Source of the DNA: Terana coerulea
Lineage: Eukaryota > Basidiomycota > Agaricomycetes > Polyporales > Phanerochaetaceae
Direction: 5' to 3'
Length of the DNA stretch: 64,000 nt
Assembly: GCA_024811115.1 (NCBI GenBank)
Contig: JAKOGH010000708.1
Location: forward strand, 62,001 to 126,000
In this document: positions 35,688 to 46,053 of the stretch, piece by piece
Layout: each line of letters begins with the position of its first letter
How positions within the stretch are numbered: the first letter of the stretch is position 1
Program-made: the position numbers and the translations under genes
The notes under the pieces: generated by a model
The model's input: the letters and a program-made list of their open reading frames with translations, nothing else
The model's database searches: none
Told to the model about the DNA's origin: nothing

Positions 35688-35756
35688 GGTGAGAGGAGGT
35701 AGGAGGAGAGAGAGGGGAGGAGAAAGGTGGAGATAGAGTCGACGGTGAAAGAGTCA

Positions 35757-35847
35757 GAAAGACATGAGCATTTATATGTTCTGGAGGGAGTCTAGTCACG
35801 AGATTGCTTGTTTATTGGCGATAAACAGAGCGCGTCTCGATCGTGTC
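35757..35847 (-). promoter_or_regulatory. Promoter region of repeat copy B
   Basis: A TATA-like block (ACATATAAATG on the minus strand, 35757-35782) and a block with GGCGATAAACAGAG and TCTCGATCGTGTC (35815-35847) lie 70-160 bases upstream of the ATG. Both are shared with copy C. Confidence 0.5.
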
Positions 35848-35849
35848 GG

Positions 35850-36583
35850 GGAGGGCGGGTTTGGTTGAAGCGTCGCGCGGCGGGCGATTCCGGCAATATG
35901 ACCGCTTTGAGATCGGAATTTGCCGAGGTGCAAGCATCATCATATCGGTGCTCTAAATGCGTTAAAAGGCATGAGCTCTGCATTGTCAGGTTATCTGTAT
36001 GTTTTTACTCAGCACGGCAGCTTATTGAGACACGCGGGTGGTCGTTGCGGACGAAGTTGCAAGGCCGGAACGCCACAAAGACTGTTGATAGACGCTGTGC
36101 GCGGGAACTACCTGAGCGTCCAATCATATGCGGCGCAGTAACTTTAAATGTGCGCTTTGTGTCGTAATCCCCTAGTTGATTACCCTCGCCTCTCTTCTAA
36201 TCTTCGCATAGGTACATCGAAGAAAAACCCATCGTTCAATATTTGCGTCGTGCTTTAGCTGTCCGCTTATACTGACAATCTCTCTTACATAACGGAGTAC
36301 TGGTATCCGAACTGCATCCGAGCCGACTCTATAATCATTACAAACTTACAAACAGACTATTCGACTCATGGTCTCGCAGCGGGACCACATCGAGTTCTAT
36401 ACCTCAAAAATTTGAGTCATTGAGGGATTTCACCAATGTGGCGAGGCACTGTTGGGTTAAATGTTAGTTCTACGCTGCTCCGAGCGTCACGGTCTAAGAC
36501 ATTACTCAGTTACTTCGTTCAAGTGGTACTAGCTCTATACCTTGCTACACAGTGAGTACATATTACGCCCCAGTGGGCGGAGA
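35850..36583. other. Intergenic, nothing recognised
   Basis: Upstream sequence of copy B followed by the 3' flank of the DUF6533 gene 2. Only short open frames are seen. Confidence 0.35.
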
Positions 36584-38279
36584 CTACGCACCAAAATGGT
36601 CTGGACCATCCGTGAATTGCTCCATGCATGCCTCGACATCAGTACGATGCTCCGCCCAGGCTGCTTCTATATCTCTAACGAATGTAGACGCCGTTGGCTC
36701 CGTCGGTGCTAATGTCGGGGTGATAGTACGGTTGTTCCCCGTGACGATGGATTGGTCCTGTACCTGTGCACGGATATTGAACATCAGTCGCGAGATCAGG
36801 GTGGTCGACAGACTGCAAAAATGTCATTAAATCACGCCATGGAAACTCACTGGAGCTACTTACACATTGGCAAGCGTAGTTGTAATGCCCCTGATAAGCG
36901 GCTATAAAGAGAGTCATGGCAACGGTTAGCCCTTTTGTCGAGACGACGTCCTTGAGGAAGCATTGAAGCTTACCCGGCCAATCTATAAAGATGTGAGAGC
37001 AAGTAAGCAAGCCAGCATTATAGTACTTACCATGAAGGTCGTCATATTGCCGATAAATGCGAATGCAAGCACCCTATCATAAGTTAGCCTGGTAGGCTTA
37101 ACGACAAATCATGGCACTCTATTAACGCACCCGAAGTACATCGTACCTACCCATCTGTTGATTGATGATACGTGAGCTTTGAGTTTGCATGCAACGTACC
37201 ATCACGCAAAATAATGTCCACAAGAGTTCTCCTTCCTCCGCGAAGAGCGAGGGCTTTACGAAGCGTTAACCCAAATATCACAATATCAAATGCGAGATCG
37301 CAGGCCCATGAGATAGCCAGATCTACGGGATTCTCTCAGTTTGGGGTGAAAATGATGAGATATTCGACGTACGTTGCGCTCTGTACACTCCACGTCAGCA
37401 TTAAGAGAAGCAAAACATGAGTACAAACGCCTTACTCTGCGTCGTCTGTGGCCACATTGCACCCCGATTTTCGGTGGTACTGTAGGCGGGGAACCAGATT
37501 TCAGGAAGACGGTGACCTAAAGCAAATACGGCCAGGTGAATGGCTGTAAATGTAAGATGTCAACATATAAACTCACGAAACCAACTCCAATAGCTGTCAT
37601 GGATACTGCTATGAGCAGCCACTTAATGCGACGACTCCGGTCGTACAGAGCATACGTCCTTATGTTGAGCAGGACTGCGAAGAGATCATTAGCAGCGGTA
37701 TATCGAACTACTGCACTCCAATGGCAACTTACTACCGACTAATATCTGAGAACAGATGATGTATATTTGGTGGTATGTGATGAGACTAGTGCAACTGGAG
37801 ACTCCTCAGTGAGATTGAGCAATAATGACCAAGGACGCACGCACAGCTGGAGCGAACGGCAGGATTCAGTTCAGGGTCTACTGGTTTCACACTGGCTTCT
37901 AGCTTACTTGATGGTTGTCCTGAGGCCACGAAACTTGGACCAAGACAGGGATATTCCCAACAAGCGAGAGATAGCGGCAGAGAAAGAAACACGCAGTTGT
38001 CCATGTGAGGTTGAATCTGTCACCCCAGTAGCGCTCAATTTCCAACGGGAGCGTTAACAGGTAGTCGTAAAAGAGAATCGCTGGCAAGCACGATGTCAGT
38101 GTACGCCTTCGAGAATTGAATATAAACTCACTGAAGGCGGAGAGGCAGAGGCAGCGATTCACGAGAGCGTCACTGCAGTGGATGTTTGTCTCCTTACAGT
38201 GGTGGATATTAAGCAGATGTATGACCTACTTGAAAGTCGGGACAGGTCCTAAGACGTCCGAAGTCTTCGGTACGCCCAT
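36584..38279 (-). CDS. DUF6533-type multi-pass membrane protein 2
   Basis: It starts at ATG 38279-38277 (MGVPKTSDVLGPVPTF). Exon 2 reads DALVNRCLCLSAF and exon 3 (38080-37908) AILFYDYLLTLPLEIERYWG followed by FFLCRYLSLVGNIPVLVQVS, which is the DUF6533 signature. Later exons carry VLLNIRTYALYDRSRRIKWL, LAISWACDLAFDIVIFGLTL, LVDIILRDG, RGITTTLANV and LSTTLISRLMFNIRAQ, and a hydrophilic tail ends at TAG 36586-36584. At least one very short internal exon (about 9 bases, near 36975) is implied. About seven membrane helices. Function unknown; tandem paralogue of the next gene. Confidence 0.75.
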
Positions 38280-39200
38280 AAACCACGACAGTCTTCCCGA
38301 TGCACCTCAATGAGCCCACCTCAGGAATAGCGCCCAGGAGACGTCAAGGGATTGGCCGTCTGCACTCTTGGGAAACCAGTGTGCTAGCTCCTGAGGCCTG
38401 AGGCCTGAGATCCAACGTGCCGTATATTTAAGGTCCTGCGACCCGGATAGAATTTCAATGATCTCAGTTTTCTCCAATAGCAGTTTGTCGATGCAAGTGG
38501 TTAGCCTCAGAATGGGAAAGCATGCACATGATCTGCCTACCTGCGTAACTGATGGCACAGCAAAGATCGCGCGGTCAGCGATGCAGATCGACGTGCACAG
38601 TTCAGTTCTCCATGGCGATCTGTCATTGTGCCGGCACTGTCATGGAATGACATGAGAACCCAATAAGTGTGGCTGATAAATTGAGTGGACGCCGGCAAAC
38701 GTGCGAGGTGGTGCCTGAGAAAATGAGAAGGCGTCAGCGAAGCTGAGCGCGAGTAGTTTGGGTTGGCTCACTGCACCAGTGTCGTACTACCCGACCAACC
38801 TTATGGCGGCATCTCTATACTGACAGCACCACGAGTGCACGACAGTCACAGGGGAGAGTGTATAACCATTTAAGATCATAAAGACATACAAGAGCAATTA
38901 GACGCAATAGTCAAGTAGGGCTATCACAGATTCCTCCCAAACGCGCATCTTGAGTCATTCGTCAAAAGTCCAGCGATCCTTGCCCAAACGTGAACAAGTC
39001 GACACATAATCCATTGGTATCGTTGAGCCTAGTGCTACAGGGAGCGAAATCAGTGCACAGAATGCAGACCAATCCGTTGACGCTTACTAGACCGTAGAAG
39101 TCTAAGATATGTTCGAGCCTGGCCCGTTCACACCGTTCGAAACACCCGTCCGTCGTCACTGGAATGAACATGTTCTGTGTATAATCCACTTTAGCACATT
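38280..39200. other. Intergenic between DUF6533 genes
   Basis: Upstream region of DUF6533 gene 2. The part at 38960-39200 could hold an extra terminal exon of the DUF6533 gene 3, because a GTACGT donor near 39230 could be used; I could not decide. Confidence 0.3.
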
Positions 39201-40900
39201 TCATGGAAGACAGATGATGACGTTGAAGTACGTACCGTATTGCTCTGCGCTGGCAGCAGGTGTTACATCATGGCGCGCCTCTGCAGCACGTCGCTCGTGG
39301 GACCAGTCCGCGTATCCATAGGTTATCACCGTAGTGACGATAGGACCGGCCGGCTGCGCACATAAGCCGGCGTTTGGAGTATGGCCTGGACCGCTGGGGC
39401 TTTCTTGAGCTGGCTGACGAAGATTGAGCATCAGTCGAGAAAGTATAGTAGTCGACAGGCTACAGAGGGTTTCAGGACTGAGAACAGATACAGCTATCGT
39501 GTAGTTTGCTCACATATTTGTGAGAGTGCTGGCGATGCTTTTGACGACCGGCTACCGGAGGAGCTCAGTATGCACTCCTTCCGTATTTATTTTGGGACTT
39601 ACTCTTCCCACCTGGTACATCATAAGCACAGGGTACAGAAACGGCAAAGACAATACTCACCAAGAGGGTCGTTATAGTGCTCACGCATGCGCATGAGAGT
39701 ATACTAACCGCCAGTGAATATTGAAAGTGGGATCAGGTTGGGATGTGTATGAACGACATACCCAAAATACATCGTACCTATCAACGGGCATTCACTGAAC
39801 TGCTGAGTGCGGGGAGAGAAAAATTACATACCGTCGCGTAGAATTATATCAACGAAGTGTCGCCTGCCTCCGCGGAGACTCATGGCCTTGTATAATGTTA
39901 AGCCGAAGATAGTAATGTCGACAAGCAGATCGCAACCCCATGTGATGGCCACATCTGCAGAGTTTCCGTTAGTTCAGTCATATGTGCAGAAAGCAACTTG
40001 GTCTCGTACGTTGTGCCCTGAAGACTCAACAGATCAGTACAAGCTCTTCTATCAGCGCGCGTCCACTCACTCTGCATCTGAGGTTGGCACATTACATCCG
40101 TCATTGATAGGTGTAGTCGGTGCAGGGCTGAGTTTCAAAAATATGGAAGCCTGATACACATTTTCAGCGAAGAGATATTGCTGCAAGGTACCATACTTAC
40201 GCCGCCGCCTGCCAAGGCTGTCCCTGCGACACCGAGGAGTAGCCATAAGATTTTACGGCTGCGGCCGTATAACGCATAGGTACGTATGATGAGCAAGACT
40301 GCGTAATTCGTCAGCGCGCTTGTAACGGTGTATCTCAGTTATTTACTTACGCCCCACCAGACATTGAGATACCAGGATGTAGACTTCATGATAGTCAATA
40401 AGGGCAGTACACCTGAAAAATGCTTCGAAAGGAGTCCGCTGAATTTTTACAAAGCGTGCTTACCACTGTAGGACGTTCGCAAGTCAATATTCAACTCGTC
40501 GATTCATAGTATCTCACTCACTGAATGATTGTACTGAGGCAGTGCAGCTTGAATCACGACAGGGATATTCCCGACTAGCGAGAGATAGCGGCAGAGAAAA
40601 AATAATGCTGTGGCCCACGAACGGTTGAACCTTTGGCCCCAATAGAGTTCAATCTCGAGCGGTAACGTTAAGACGTAGTCAAAATAAAGTATTGCTGTAG
40701 ACGGACGGATGTCAATGTTATTATCAAAAAGCGGTTTGGGAAGAACTCACTGAAGGCGACGATGCAGAGGGAACGGTTCAGAAAGGCATCGCTGAAGAAA
40801 AAGCCATATGATGAGATCGGTTGATATGTTTTCAGGTTAGTTGAGCGCACCTGTAAACCGAAGCTACTCCTATAACGTCCGAGGTCCGAGATGCATCCAT
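39201..40900 (-). CDS. DUF6533-type multi-pass membrane protein 3
   Basis: Tandem paralogue of the gene at 36584-38279. The start ATG 40900-40898 reads MDASRTSDVIGVAS, parallel to MGVPKTSDVLGPV. Exon 2 reads DAFLNRSLCIVAF, and exon 3 AILYFDYVLTLPLEIELYWG followed by LFFLCRYLSLVGNIPVVIQA. Distal exons repeat FVDIILRDG and SRLMLNLRQ. The last frame closes at 39203-39201; a splice near 39230 could extend the tail, so the 3' end is uncertain. Function unknown. Confidence 0.65.
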
Positions 40901-41600
40901 GAGAAAGTTCTTTTCTCTGTGTTGCACCAAATAACTTGTTCAGATAACTCGAAGGATTGGAAGTGCAGATAGTCTGGCAAGCGGCTAGCTATGGACCACA
41001 ACTCTTTGCCAACCGTTCCGCCTGTTATATACCCAGGATCCAGGGGATGTTGGTATTCTTGTGCCTGCCCCTCCGCCCAGCACTGCCCTTGTCAAACTCT
41101 TGAGATCGCCGTCTTGCAGGGGAGGGAAATCATGGGCCAAAAGCACCCTACACCTTGAGCGACAGATGCCATAGGCTAAACCGCTCCGACTACAAACCGT
41201 TTTCCATGGAGATGCATCGATACGCCAATCCTGTCGTACGATAGCACGAGCCTATGGGACTGCAACAAAGCATGTACGATAGAGCCCGCGGTCACGGACA
41301 GGTAGTCGTGTTGATGTGCCTGGGAATGTGGGACGGTATCACCGTATGCGCCCGTGAAGACGAATAACTAACGTACCGAGTCAAATTCAAATGCCACATG
41401 TGCGGGCCCGCCGTACTTGAGTCATGGCTATACCAGCAGTGCCGGAGCCGTTGCTGAAATAAAAGTGCAGTGCGAGCAATGAGGTCTGCCAGTATTACCG
41501 AAACCATCCTACAACACAATGACATCTCGACCATTTCGGAGAAGGTACGTTTCCACTTGTGCGTGAACGGCGCCGCACCCCTCTGAACTACTCACTGGCT
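40901..41600. other. Intergenic, nothing certain
   Basis: 5' flank of DUF6533 gene 3. Near 41390-41460 one frame reads VKFKCHMCGPAVLESW with a Cys-x2-Cys pair and may be a 5' exon of the next ORF. Confidence 0.3.
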
Positions 41601-41622
41601 TCAGAGTTGATAGGCCGCGAGA

Positions 41623-42339
41623 ATGGGATACTCATACCGGTCACTACCAATTACCGTACATACACGACCCCCTCTGGCACAAGTTTGCATGCTTCGACTG
41701 CCGACGATTGTTCAAGATTGCTCTAATCGAAGGGAGCGATTACTCCTGGGGAAGCGCTGTGCGAGTCAGACCCAATTGGAACCGCATGAAAACAGCGTTG
41801 CAAGCCTCGACACTTCGAGGGGGCCAAACCCCAAGGAGAGACGGAAACGGGAGGCAATTGTAAAGAGGGGCTGGAAAACGCAGGACACCGTTCGTCGAGG
41901 TGACAACAGACAAGAGATAGAGTTTGAGAAAATCAGTGCCTGCTTGCCAGACGTGCAGTGGAAACCCCTTGGGAAGCGTTGTCCACAATGCGGGCAAGCA
42001 GGGATCAGAGTGGGAACGGCGTTCGCAGCCCCTTGCCGAAATGACCGAGTGGCTTGGCACAGGCTCAAGCTGTGGGTCGAGAACGGTGGCGAACAGAAGA
42101 AGCGGCGAGATGCGAACGTGGAGTCATCGGAGGAACGTGGGCGATGTTGGCGGAAGCATGGCTATCAAGGAAGGCAAGAGGAAGAGATTGATAAAAGGAT
42201 AGAGATACTCAAGAGCGCGGTCAGACTAGGGGTGCGGACCAGTGAGGAAGAGCAGCAGCTCGCTTCAATTCAAGCCAGGAAGGGAAAGACGGAGGGCGAC
42301 GCATGGACAGTAGTAATGCCTCCTACTAGAAAAATATAG
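41623..42339 (+). CDS. Cys-rich (zinc-ribbon-like) hypothetical protein
   Basis: Function not recognised. The open frame from ATG 41623 to TAG 42337-42339 encodes 238 residues. Its second half looks protein-like: PKERRKREAIVKRGWKTQ, then GKRCPQCGQAGIRVGTAFAA with a Cys-x2-Cys knuckle, then a charged helical region. In another frame at 41655-41790 the text HDPLWHKFACFDCRRLFK has a second Cys-x2-Cys, and a third pair (KCHMCG) lies near 41400. The natural protein is therefore probably spliced or frame-shifted from three Cys-x2-Cys segments, and the first 60 residues of the listed frame may be non-coding. Confidence 0.4.
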   Translation: MGYSYRSLPITVHTRPPLAQVCMLRLPTIVQDCSNRRERLLLGKRCASQTQLEPHENSVASLDTSRGPNPKERRKREAIVKRGWKTQDTVRRGDNRQEIEFEKISACLPDVQWKPLGKRCPQCGQAGIRVGTAFAAPCRNDRVAWHRLKLWVENGGEQKKRRDANVESSEERGRCWRKHGYQGRQEEEIDKRIEILKSAVRLGVRTSEEEQQLASIQARKGKTEGDAWTVVMPPTRKI

Positions 42340-42559
42340 TAAACATGAGTGCCTTGCATTTTTTGATCATCACACTCACTAGAGCACCCGTACTCAAGTG
42401 GCATTCAGCGATTACTAAACAATACCCAACGCAGACCTTCATACAACGACGCAGCATCGACAGCTGTACGTCTCCTCTGTCGCGCTCCCTGCACTGCGAG
42501 AGCCTGCTCGACAGCTAAGGCATCATGTCAGGGCAGAGTGCGGAACTCTCCACGTTCAA

Positions 42560-43215
42560 CTAACCCCCGGGTTGGGCTACAGCCTCCCTCTTCTGTCTCA
42601 ACTGCCTCTCCAGCTCTTCAAACGCGTCAAGGGCAACACTCGGTTTCTTCGCCGCATGTTCGGTCGTCGAGCGGATGCTTTGTGGCCATTGATCTCGAGG
42701 AATATGCAATTCCGACAGCGATGTCCGCAGAGTATCCATCGCTTTCTTGTATTCGTCCGCCGCTTCGGCATAGAGATCGTGCACGCATATAGCGCATCCG
42801 GACATGCAGCATTCTGATGCTACAGTTGAACGTATATTATAATACGTTGTTGCAAGCAACACTCACCGTCGGAACCTGGAGGCTTCGGCTCCTCGGGGAC
42901 CACAAATCCCATGAACGTCTTCTGGTCCGACCTCGCAGGTCTTGCGCGCGACGGTACGCTGACAGCGCCCTCGTTCTCTTCCATGTCCTCCGAAAGTTCA
43001 ACTATATCGCGTCTGTACGCCCCTTTTCCTCGCAGCGACTTCTCAAGCCGTTGGTATCGGTCGGTCAGACTCTGACCGCCTCGGGTAGGGTACTTCCATG
43101 TCTGAGCGGATGAAGGTGTATCGCCGGGTGTAGAAAGTGCTGACGAGCTCCGATAGCGAGCTACGCAAGGAGGCGAGTGGGAATAGACAGCACTTCGCGC
43201 TGCAAGTCGTAGCAT
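42560..43215 (-). CDS. Oxidoreductase-like domain protein (OXLD1-like), mitochondrial
   Basis: Two exons (43215-42867 and 42819-42560, 47-base intron) give 202 residues. The C-terminal half has the oxidoreductase-like N-terminal domain signature: FMGFVVPEEPKPPGSDASEC and CCMSGCAICVHDLY, with the cysteine-rich CC-x3-C-x2-C pattern. The start at 43215 (MLRLAARSAVYSHSPPCVAR) gives an Arg-rich, acid-free leader fitting mitochondrial import. An in-frame ATG at 43296 is possible but adds a less typical leader. The gene diverges from CSN5 with 216 bases between start codons. The biochemical role of this domain is not established. Confidence 0.75.
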
Positions 43216-43431
43216 CCAACCGGCGAATGATGCATGAGAGGTGAAGGAGAGAGTATATGTCTCCGTCCGGCTGATGACGGCAGTAGGAGGGACCATTTGG
43301 CGAGAGTGGCAGTTGGTTCCCACACTTTAGTTAGCGCCTGCATAATTGGGCGCCAAAACACATACGCCTCGACGCAGCTCGACGCGGAGACGCCACTGCC
43401 TCCGTCTGCTTGCACTGGACCGCGAGGATCG

Positions 43432-44892
43432 ATGTCGGGCACGGCGTTCAAGTCGTTCTCCCTAACGAACGAAATACTCGAGGTCTCGCCTCAGGATGAA
43501 ATATTTAAGTTTGACCCCGATGCAAACAAGCGGTTGAATCGAGAGGCACCATGGGCAAAGGAGTGCGTATGCATGGCAGGCCGTGGCGAAGCGAACTGTG
43601 TACTAACATGCTCGTACAGCCCGCACTACTTCAAGACTTGTAAGATATCTGCAGTGGCACTGATCAAGATGGTTTGCTCTCTACGCGCTGACATTGCGTA
43701 TACATGCTGAGGTTGTTCTTCTAAAGGTCATCCACGCTCGCTCTGGTGTTCCACATGAGATCATGGGTATGATGCAGGGCAAGGTTGTCGGCACTTCACT
43801 AGTGATCGTGGATTCTTTTGCACTTCCTGTGCAGGGTACGGAGACACGAGTCAATGCGGCAAACGAAGCGAATGAGTACATGGTGCAGTACATCGAGAGT
43901 AGCGAAAGAGTGCGTTATCCTTCGTCTTCGCTACTGTGCCGATGATTCACGCGTTTTTATAGGTCGTGCGCCTCGAGAATGCTGTTGGCTGGTATCATTC
44001 GCATCCTGGCTACGGGTGCTGGCTCTCTGGAATCGATGTGAACACTCAAATGACCAACCAGAAGTATCAAGACCCTTTTGTCGCAGTTGTTGTGCGTTTC
44101 ATCATCATTATCTGAGGCATCCTTTTGATGACTTATGTTACGCTAGATTGACCCCAACCGCACTATTTCGGCAGGCAAAGTCGACATCGGTGCCTTCCGT
44201 ACGTACCCGGAGAACTACACACCACCAGACGCCATCGCCTCGGAGTACCAGTCCATTCCTTTGAACAAGATTGAGGACTTCGGCGTACATGCCAACCAAT
44301 ATTATCCGCTAGAGGTCCAGATCTTCAAGTCGAAACTGGATGATGAGCTGCTGGGATTGCTCTGGAATAAGTACTGGGTCAACACTCTCAGCCAAAGCCC
44401 GCTCATTTCGGTTAGTTTTATACTGCGTTGGAGAGGGAATTATGCTGACGTTGTTGCAGAACCGGGCCTACGCTGTTTCACAGCTCGCTGACTTGCATCA
44501 GAAGCTGTCTAAAGCGCAACAGACCATACCCACTACCCATGCGCCGCCGCCTGTACCGAAGGAAGAGAAGTCGTCACTAAAGGCAAAATTTTCTCGTTGT
44601 CCATTGCATCTTTTCCCTGACCAGCCATTTTGTTACACAGAACAAGACCGAGAAGAAACCTGAGGAAAGTCAACTCGTGAAGAGTGTCAAGGATAGGTTC
44701 GTCGCACTCATTGATTCCTCTTCTTCTGCGGCTCACCATCTGTTCAGCAACAAGATCGCTATCGAAGCGCAGCACGGGCTAATTGCTCAAGTCATCAAGG
44801 ATGTTATCTTCTCAATGCGCCCCGGTGCGTCGCCAGAGGCAGGACTCGCTCAAGCGTCAGAGGTCGTAGACACGGCAATGACAATTGGCTAA
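43432..44892 (+). CDS. CSN5: COP9 signalosome subunit 5 (JAMM deneddylase)
   Basis: Catalytic subunit of the COP9 signalosome, which removes NEDD8 from cullins. Seven exons (43432-43562, 43620-43671, 43712-43909, 43963-44091, 44147-44410, 44460-44582, 44641-44892) give 382 residues. The MPN+ domain shows [20 protein letters not shown] (the catalytic Glu) and the JAMM motif [17 protein letters not shown], with both His and the Asp. The C-terminal helices [20 protein letters not shown] and [16 protein letters not shown] are typical of CSN5 and not of its proteasome paralogue Rpn11. The sixth intron (44583-44640) starts with GC instead of GT; the only splice that keeps frame uses this GC-AG pair. 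Confidence 0.92.
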
Positions 44893-45224
44893 CTTGAAGG
44901 AAAAGAAGCGTTCTCAATTGTCCATGTACTTCTGCCACGTCTCGATGTATTCCTGCTCCCCCTCGCTCTTGTTCTGCTGTTTGTATTCATAGCTGCCCTA
45001 ACAACGTTGACGTACTTAGAATCATGCATGATTCTCCCGCCCACTGCTGGGCGCCTGACGATCGCGCTACTTAACTTTGTACTTCCACCTCGCTCGACAA
45101 CCTGTTCATGACCCTCGCATAAGGACAATCGCCTCAGGTATACAGCAGTCTCCTTCCCAGCGCTCCCTGCGAGTTGCTCTCAACCGTACGGACTCCGGCC
45201 CGCTTGGGCCGAACTCTCGGACGC
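44893..45224. other. Intergenic, nothing recognised
   Basis: 3' flank of CSN5. No coding sequence seen. Confidence 0.35.
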
Positions 45225-45725
45225 AACTCTCAGGGAGGCTGGCTCAAACTTTAGCGCCAGATCAATCCGGCCACTCTCGGTCCCCGGGAGAGCCCAAATG
45301 GGGCAGGCGTCTCGGCGCAGAGGCTTGGCAGTTTGCTGCATTGTGCAAAGTTAGTGTACTCTGCAGTATCATTTGGCAGCAAAACTACTTCCAATACTTA
45401 TAGGACTTACTGGACAGAAAGTTGGCACATGTTTTGTGGCTAGAACTTATATGTAACTCACTGAAAGCTTTGCTTTCCACCATCACTAACACATTTTGCA
45501 GCCCGAAAGCAGTTGTACCAGACCAATATGATTATTTTCTCACAAATAATGTCCATAAGATGAGTAGAGACTTTATTCACAGCTATTTCTACCATTTGAA
45601 GCAGATTGCGAAGAGCAATAGAGCAGAAAAGTCATAGGTGTCTACCTTACCACGGCCGAACCGGAGCTTCATCCGGGATGACATAATCAGGCGCTAAAGT
45701 TTGGAGCCAGCCGTCCCTGAGAGTT
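45225..45725. mobile_element. MITE-like element with 35-40 base inverted ends
   Basis: The left end at 45225-45263 (AACTCTCAGGGAGGCTGGCT then CAAACTTTAGCGCC) is matched in inverted orientation at 45684-45725, with two single-base gaps. The 420-base interior is AT-rich, unlike the GC-rich flanks, and has no open frame of interest. No transposase is present, so the element would be non-autonomous. A target-site duplication was not evident. Confidence 0.6.
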
Positions 45726-45980
45726 CTGGGAGACGTTCACGTCGGGCGTTTACGCCCTCCCAGCGGAAACTCGAAGGGGCGAGCTGAGGAAGGAGCCTGG
45801 GTATACAGTATCTGGAGCGTCGTGCTTTAGTACTTCGCCGTCGAACACGCTGCCCTCAAACGCCCCTGCGCTCCTAACACGGACAGCACTGGCGACAAGA
45901 CAGACGCGTTTAGACGTTCTTCCTCTGGTACGAGCCACGGCAGCTTGCCCCTTTCATAACTTTTGGTCCTCGGTGCTATC

Positions 45981-45987
45981 TATATAA
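45981..45987 (+). promoter_or_regulatory. TATA box of S1/P1 nuclease gene
   Basis: TATATAA lies 73 bases upstream of the ATG at 46054. Confidence 0.5.
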
Positions 45988-46053
45988 TCCGTTGGCCAGT
46001 GAACAAAGGCGCCCTGCACTTCTTGAATCCCCTTACTCGCTACGAACACCAAG

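Larger units (their letters stand above)
33430..35690 (-). repeat. Dispersed 2.2-kb repeat, copy B
   Basis: Inverted counterpart of 255-2456, with 31 kb between. Homology covers exon 1 from its ATG, the intron, exon 2, a hairpin array of four units and a T/C-rich tail. Unlike copy A it retains the promoter and start codon. Confidence 0.75.

Noticed and set aside
35313..35702. 129-residue plus-strand open frame
   Set aside because: Antisense to exon 1 of repeat copy B.
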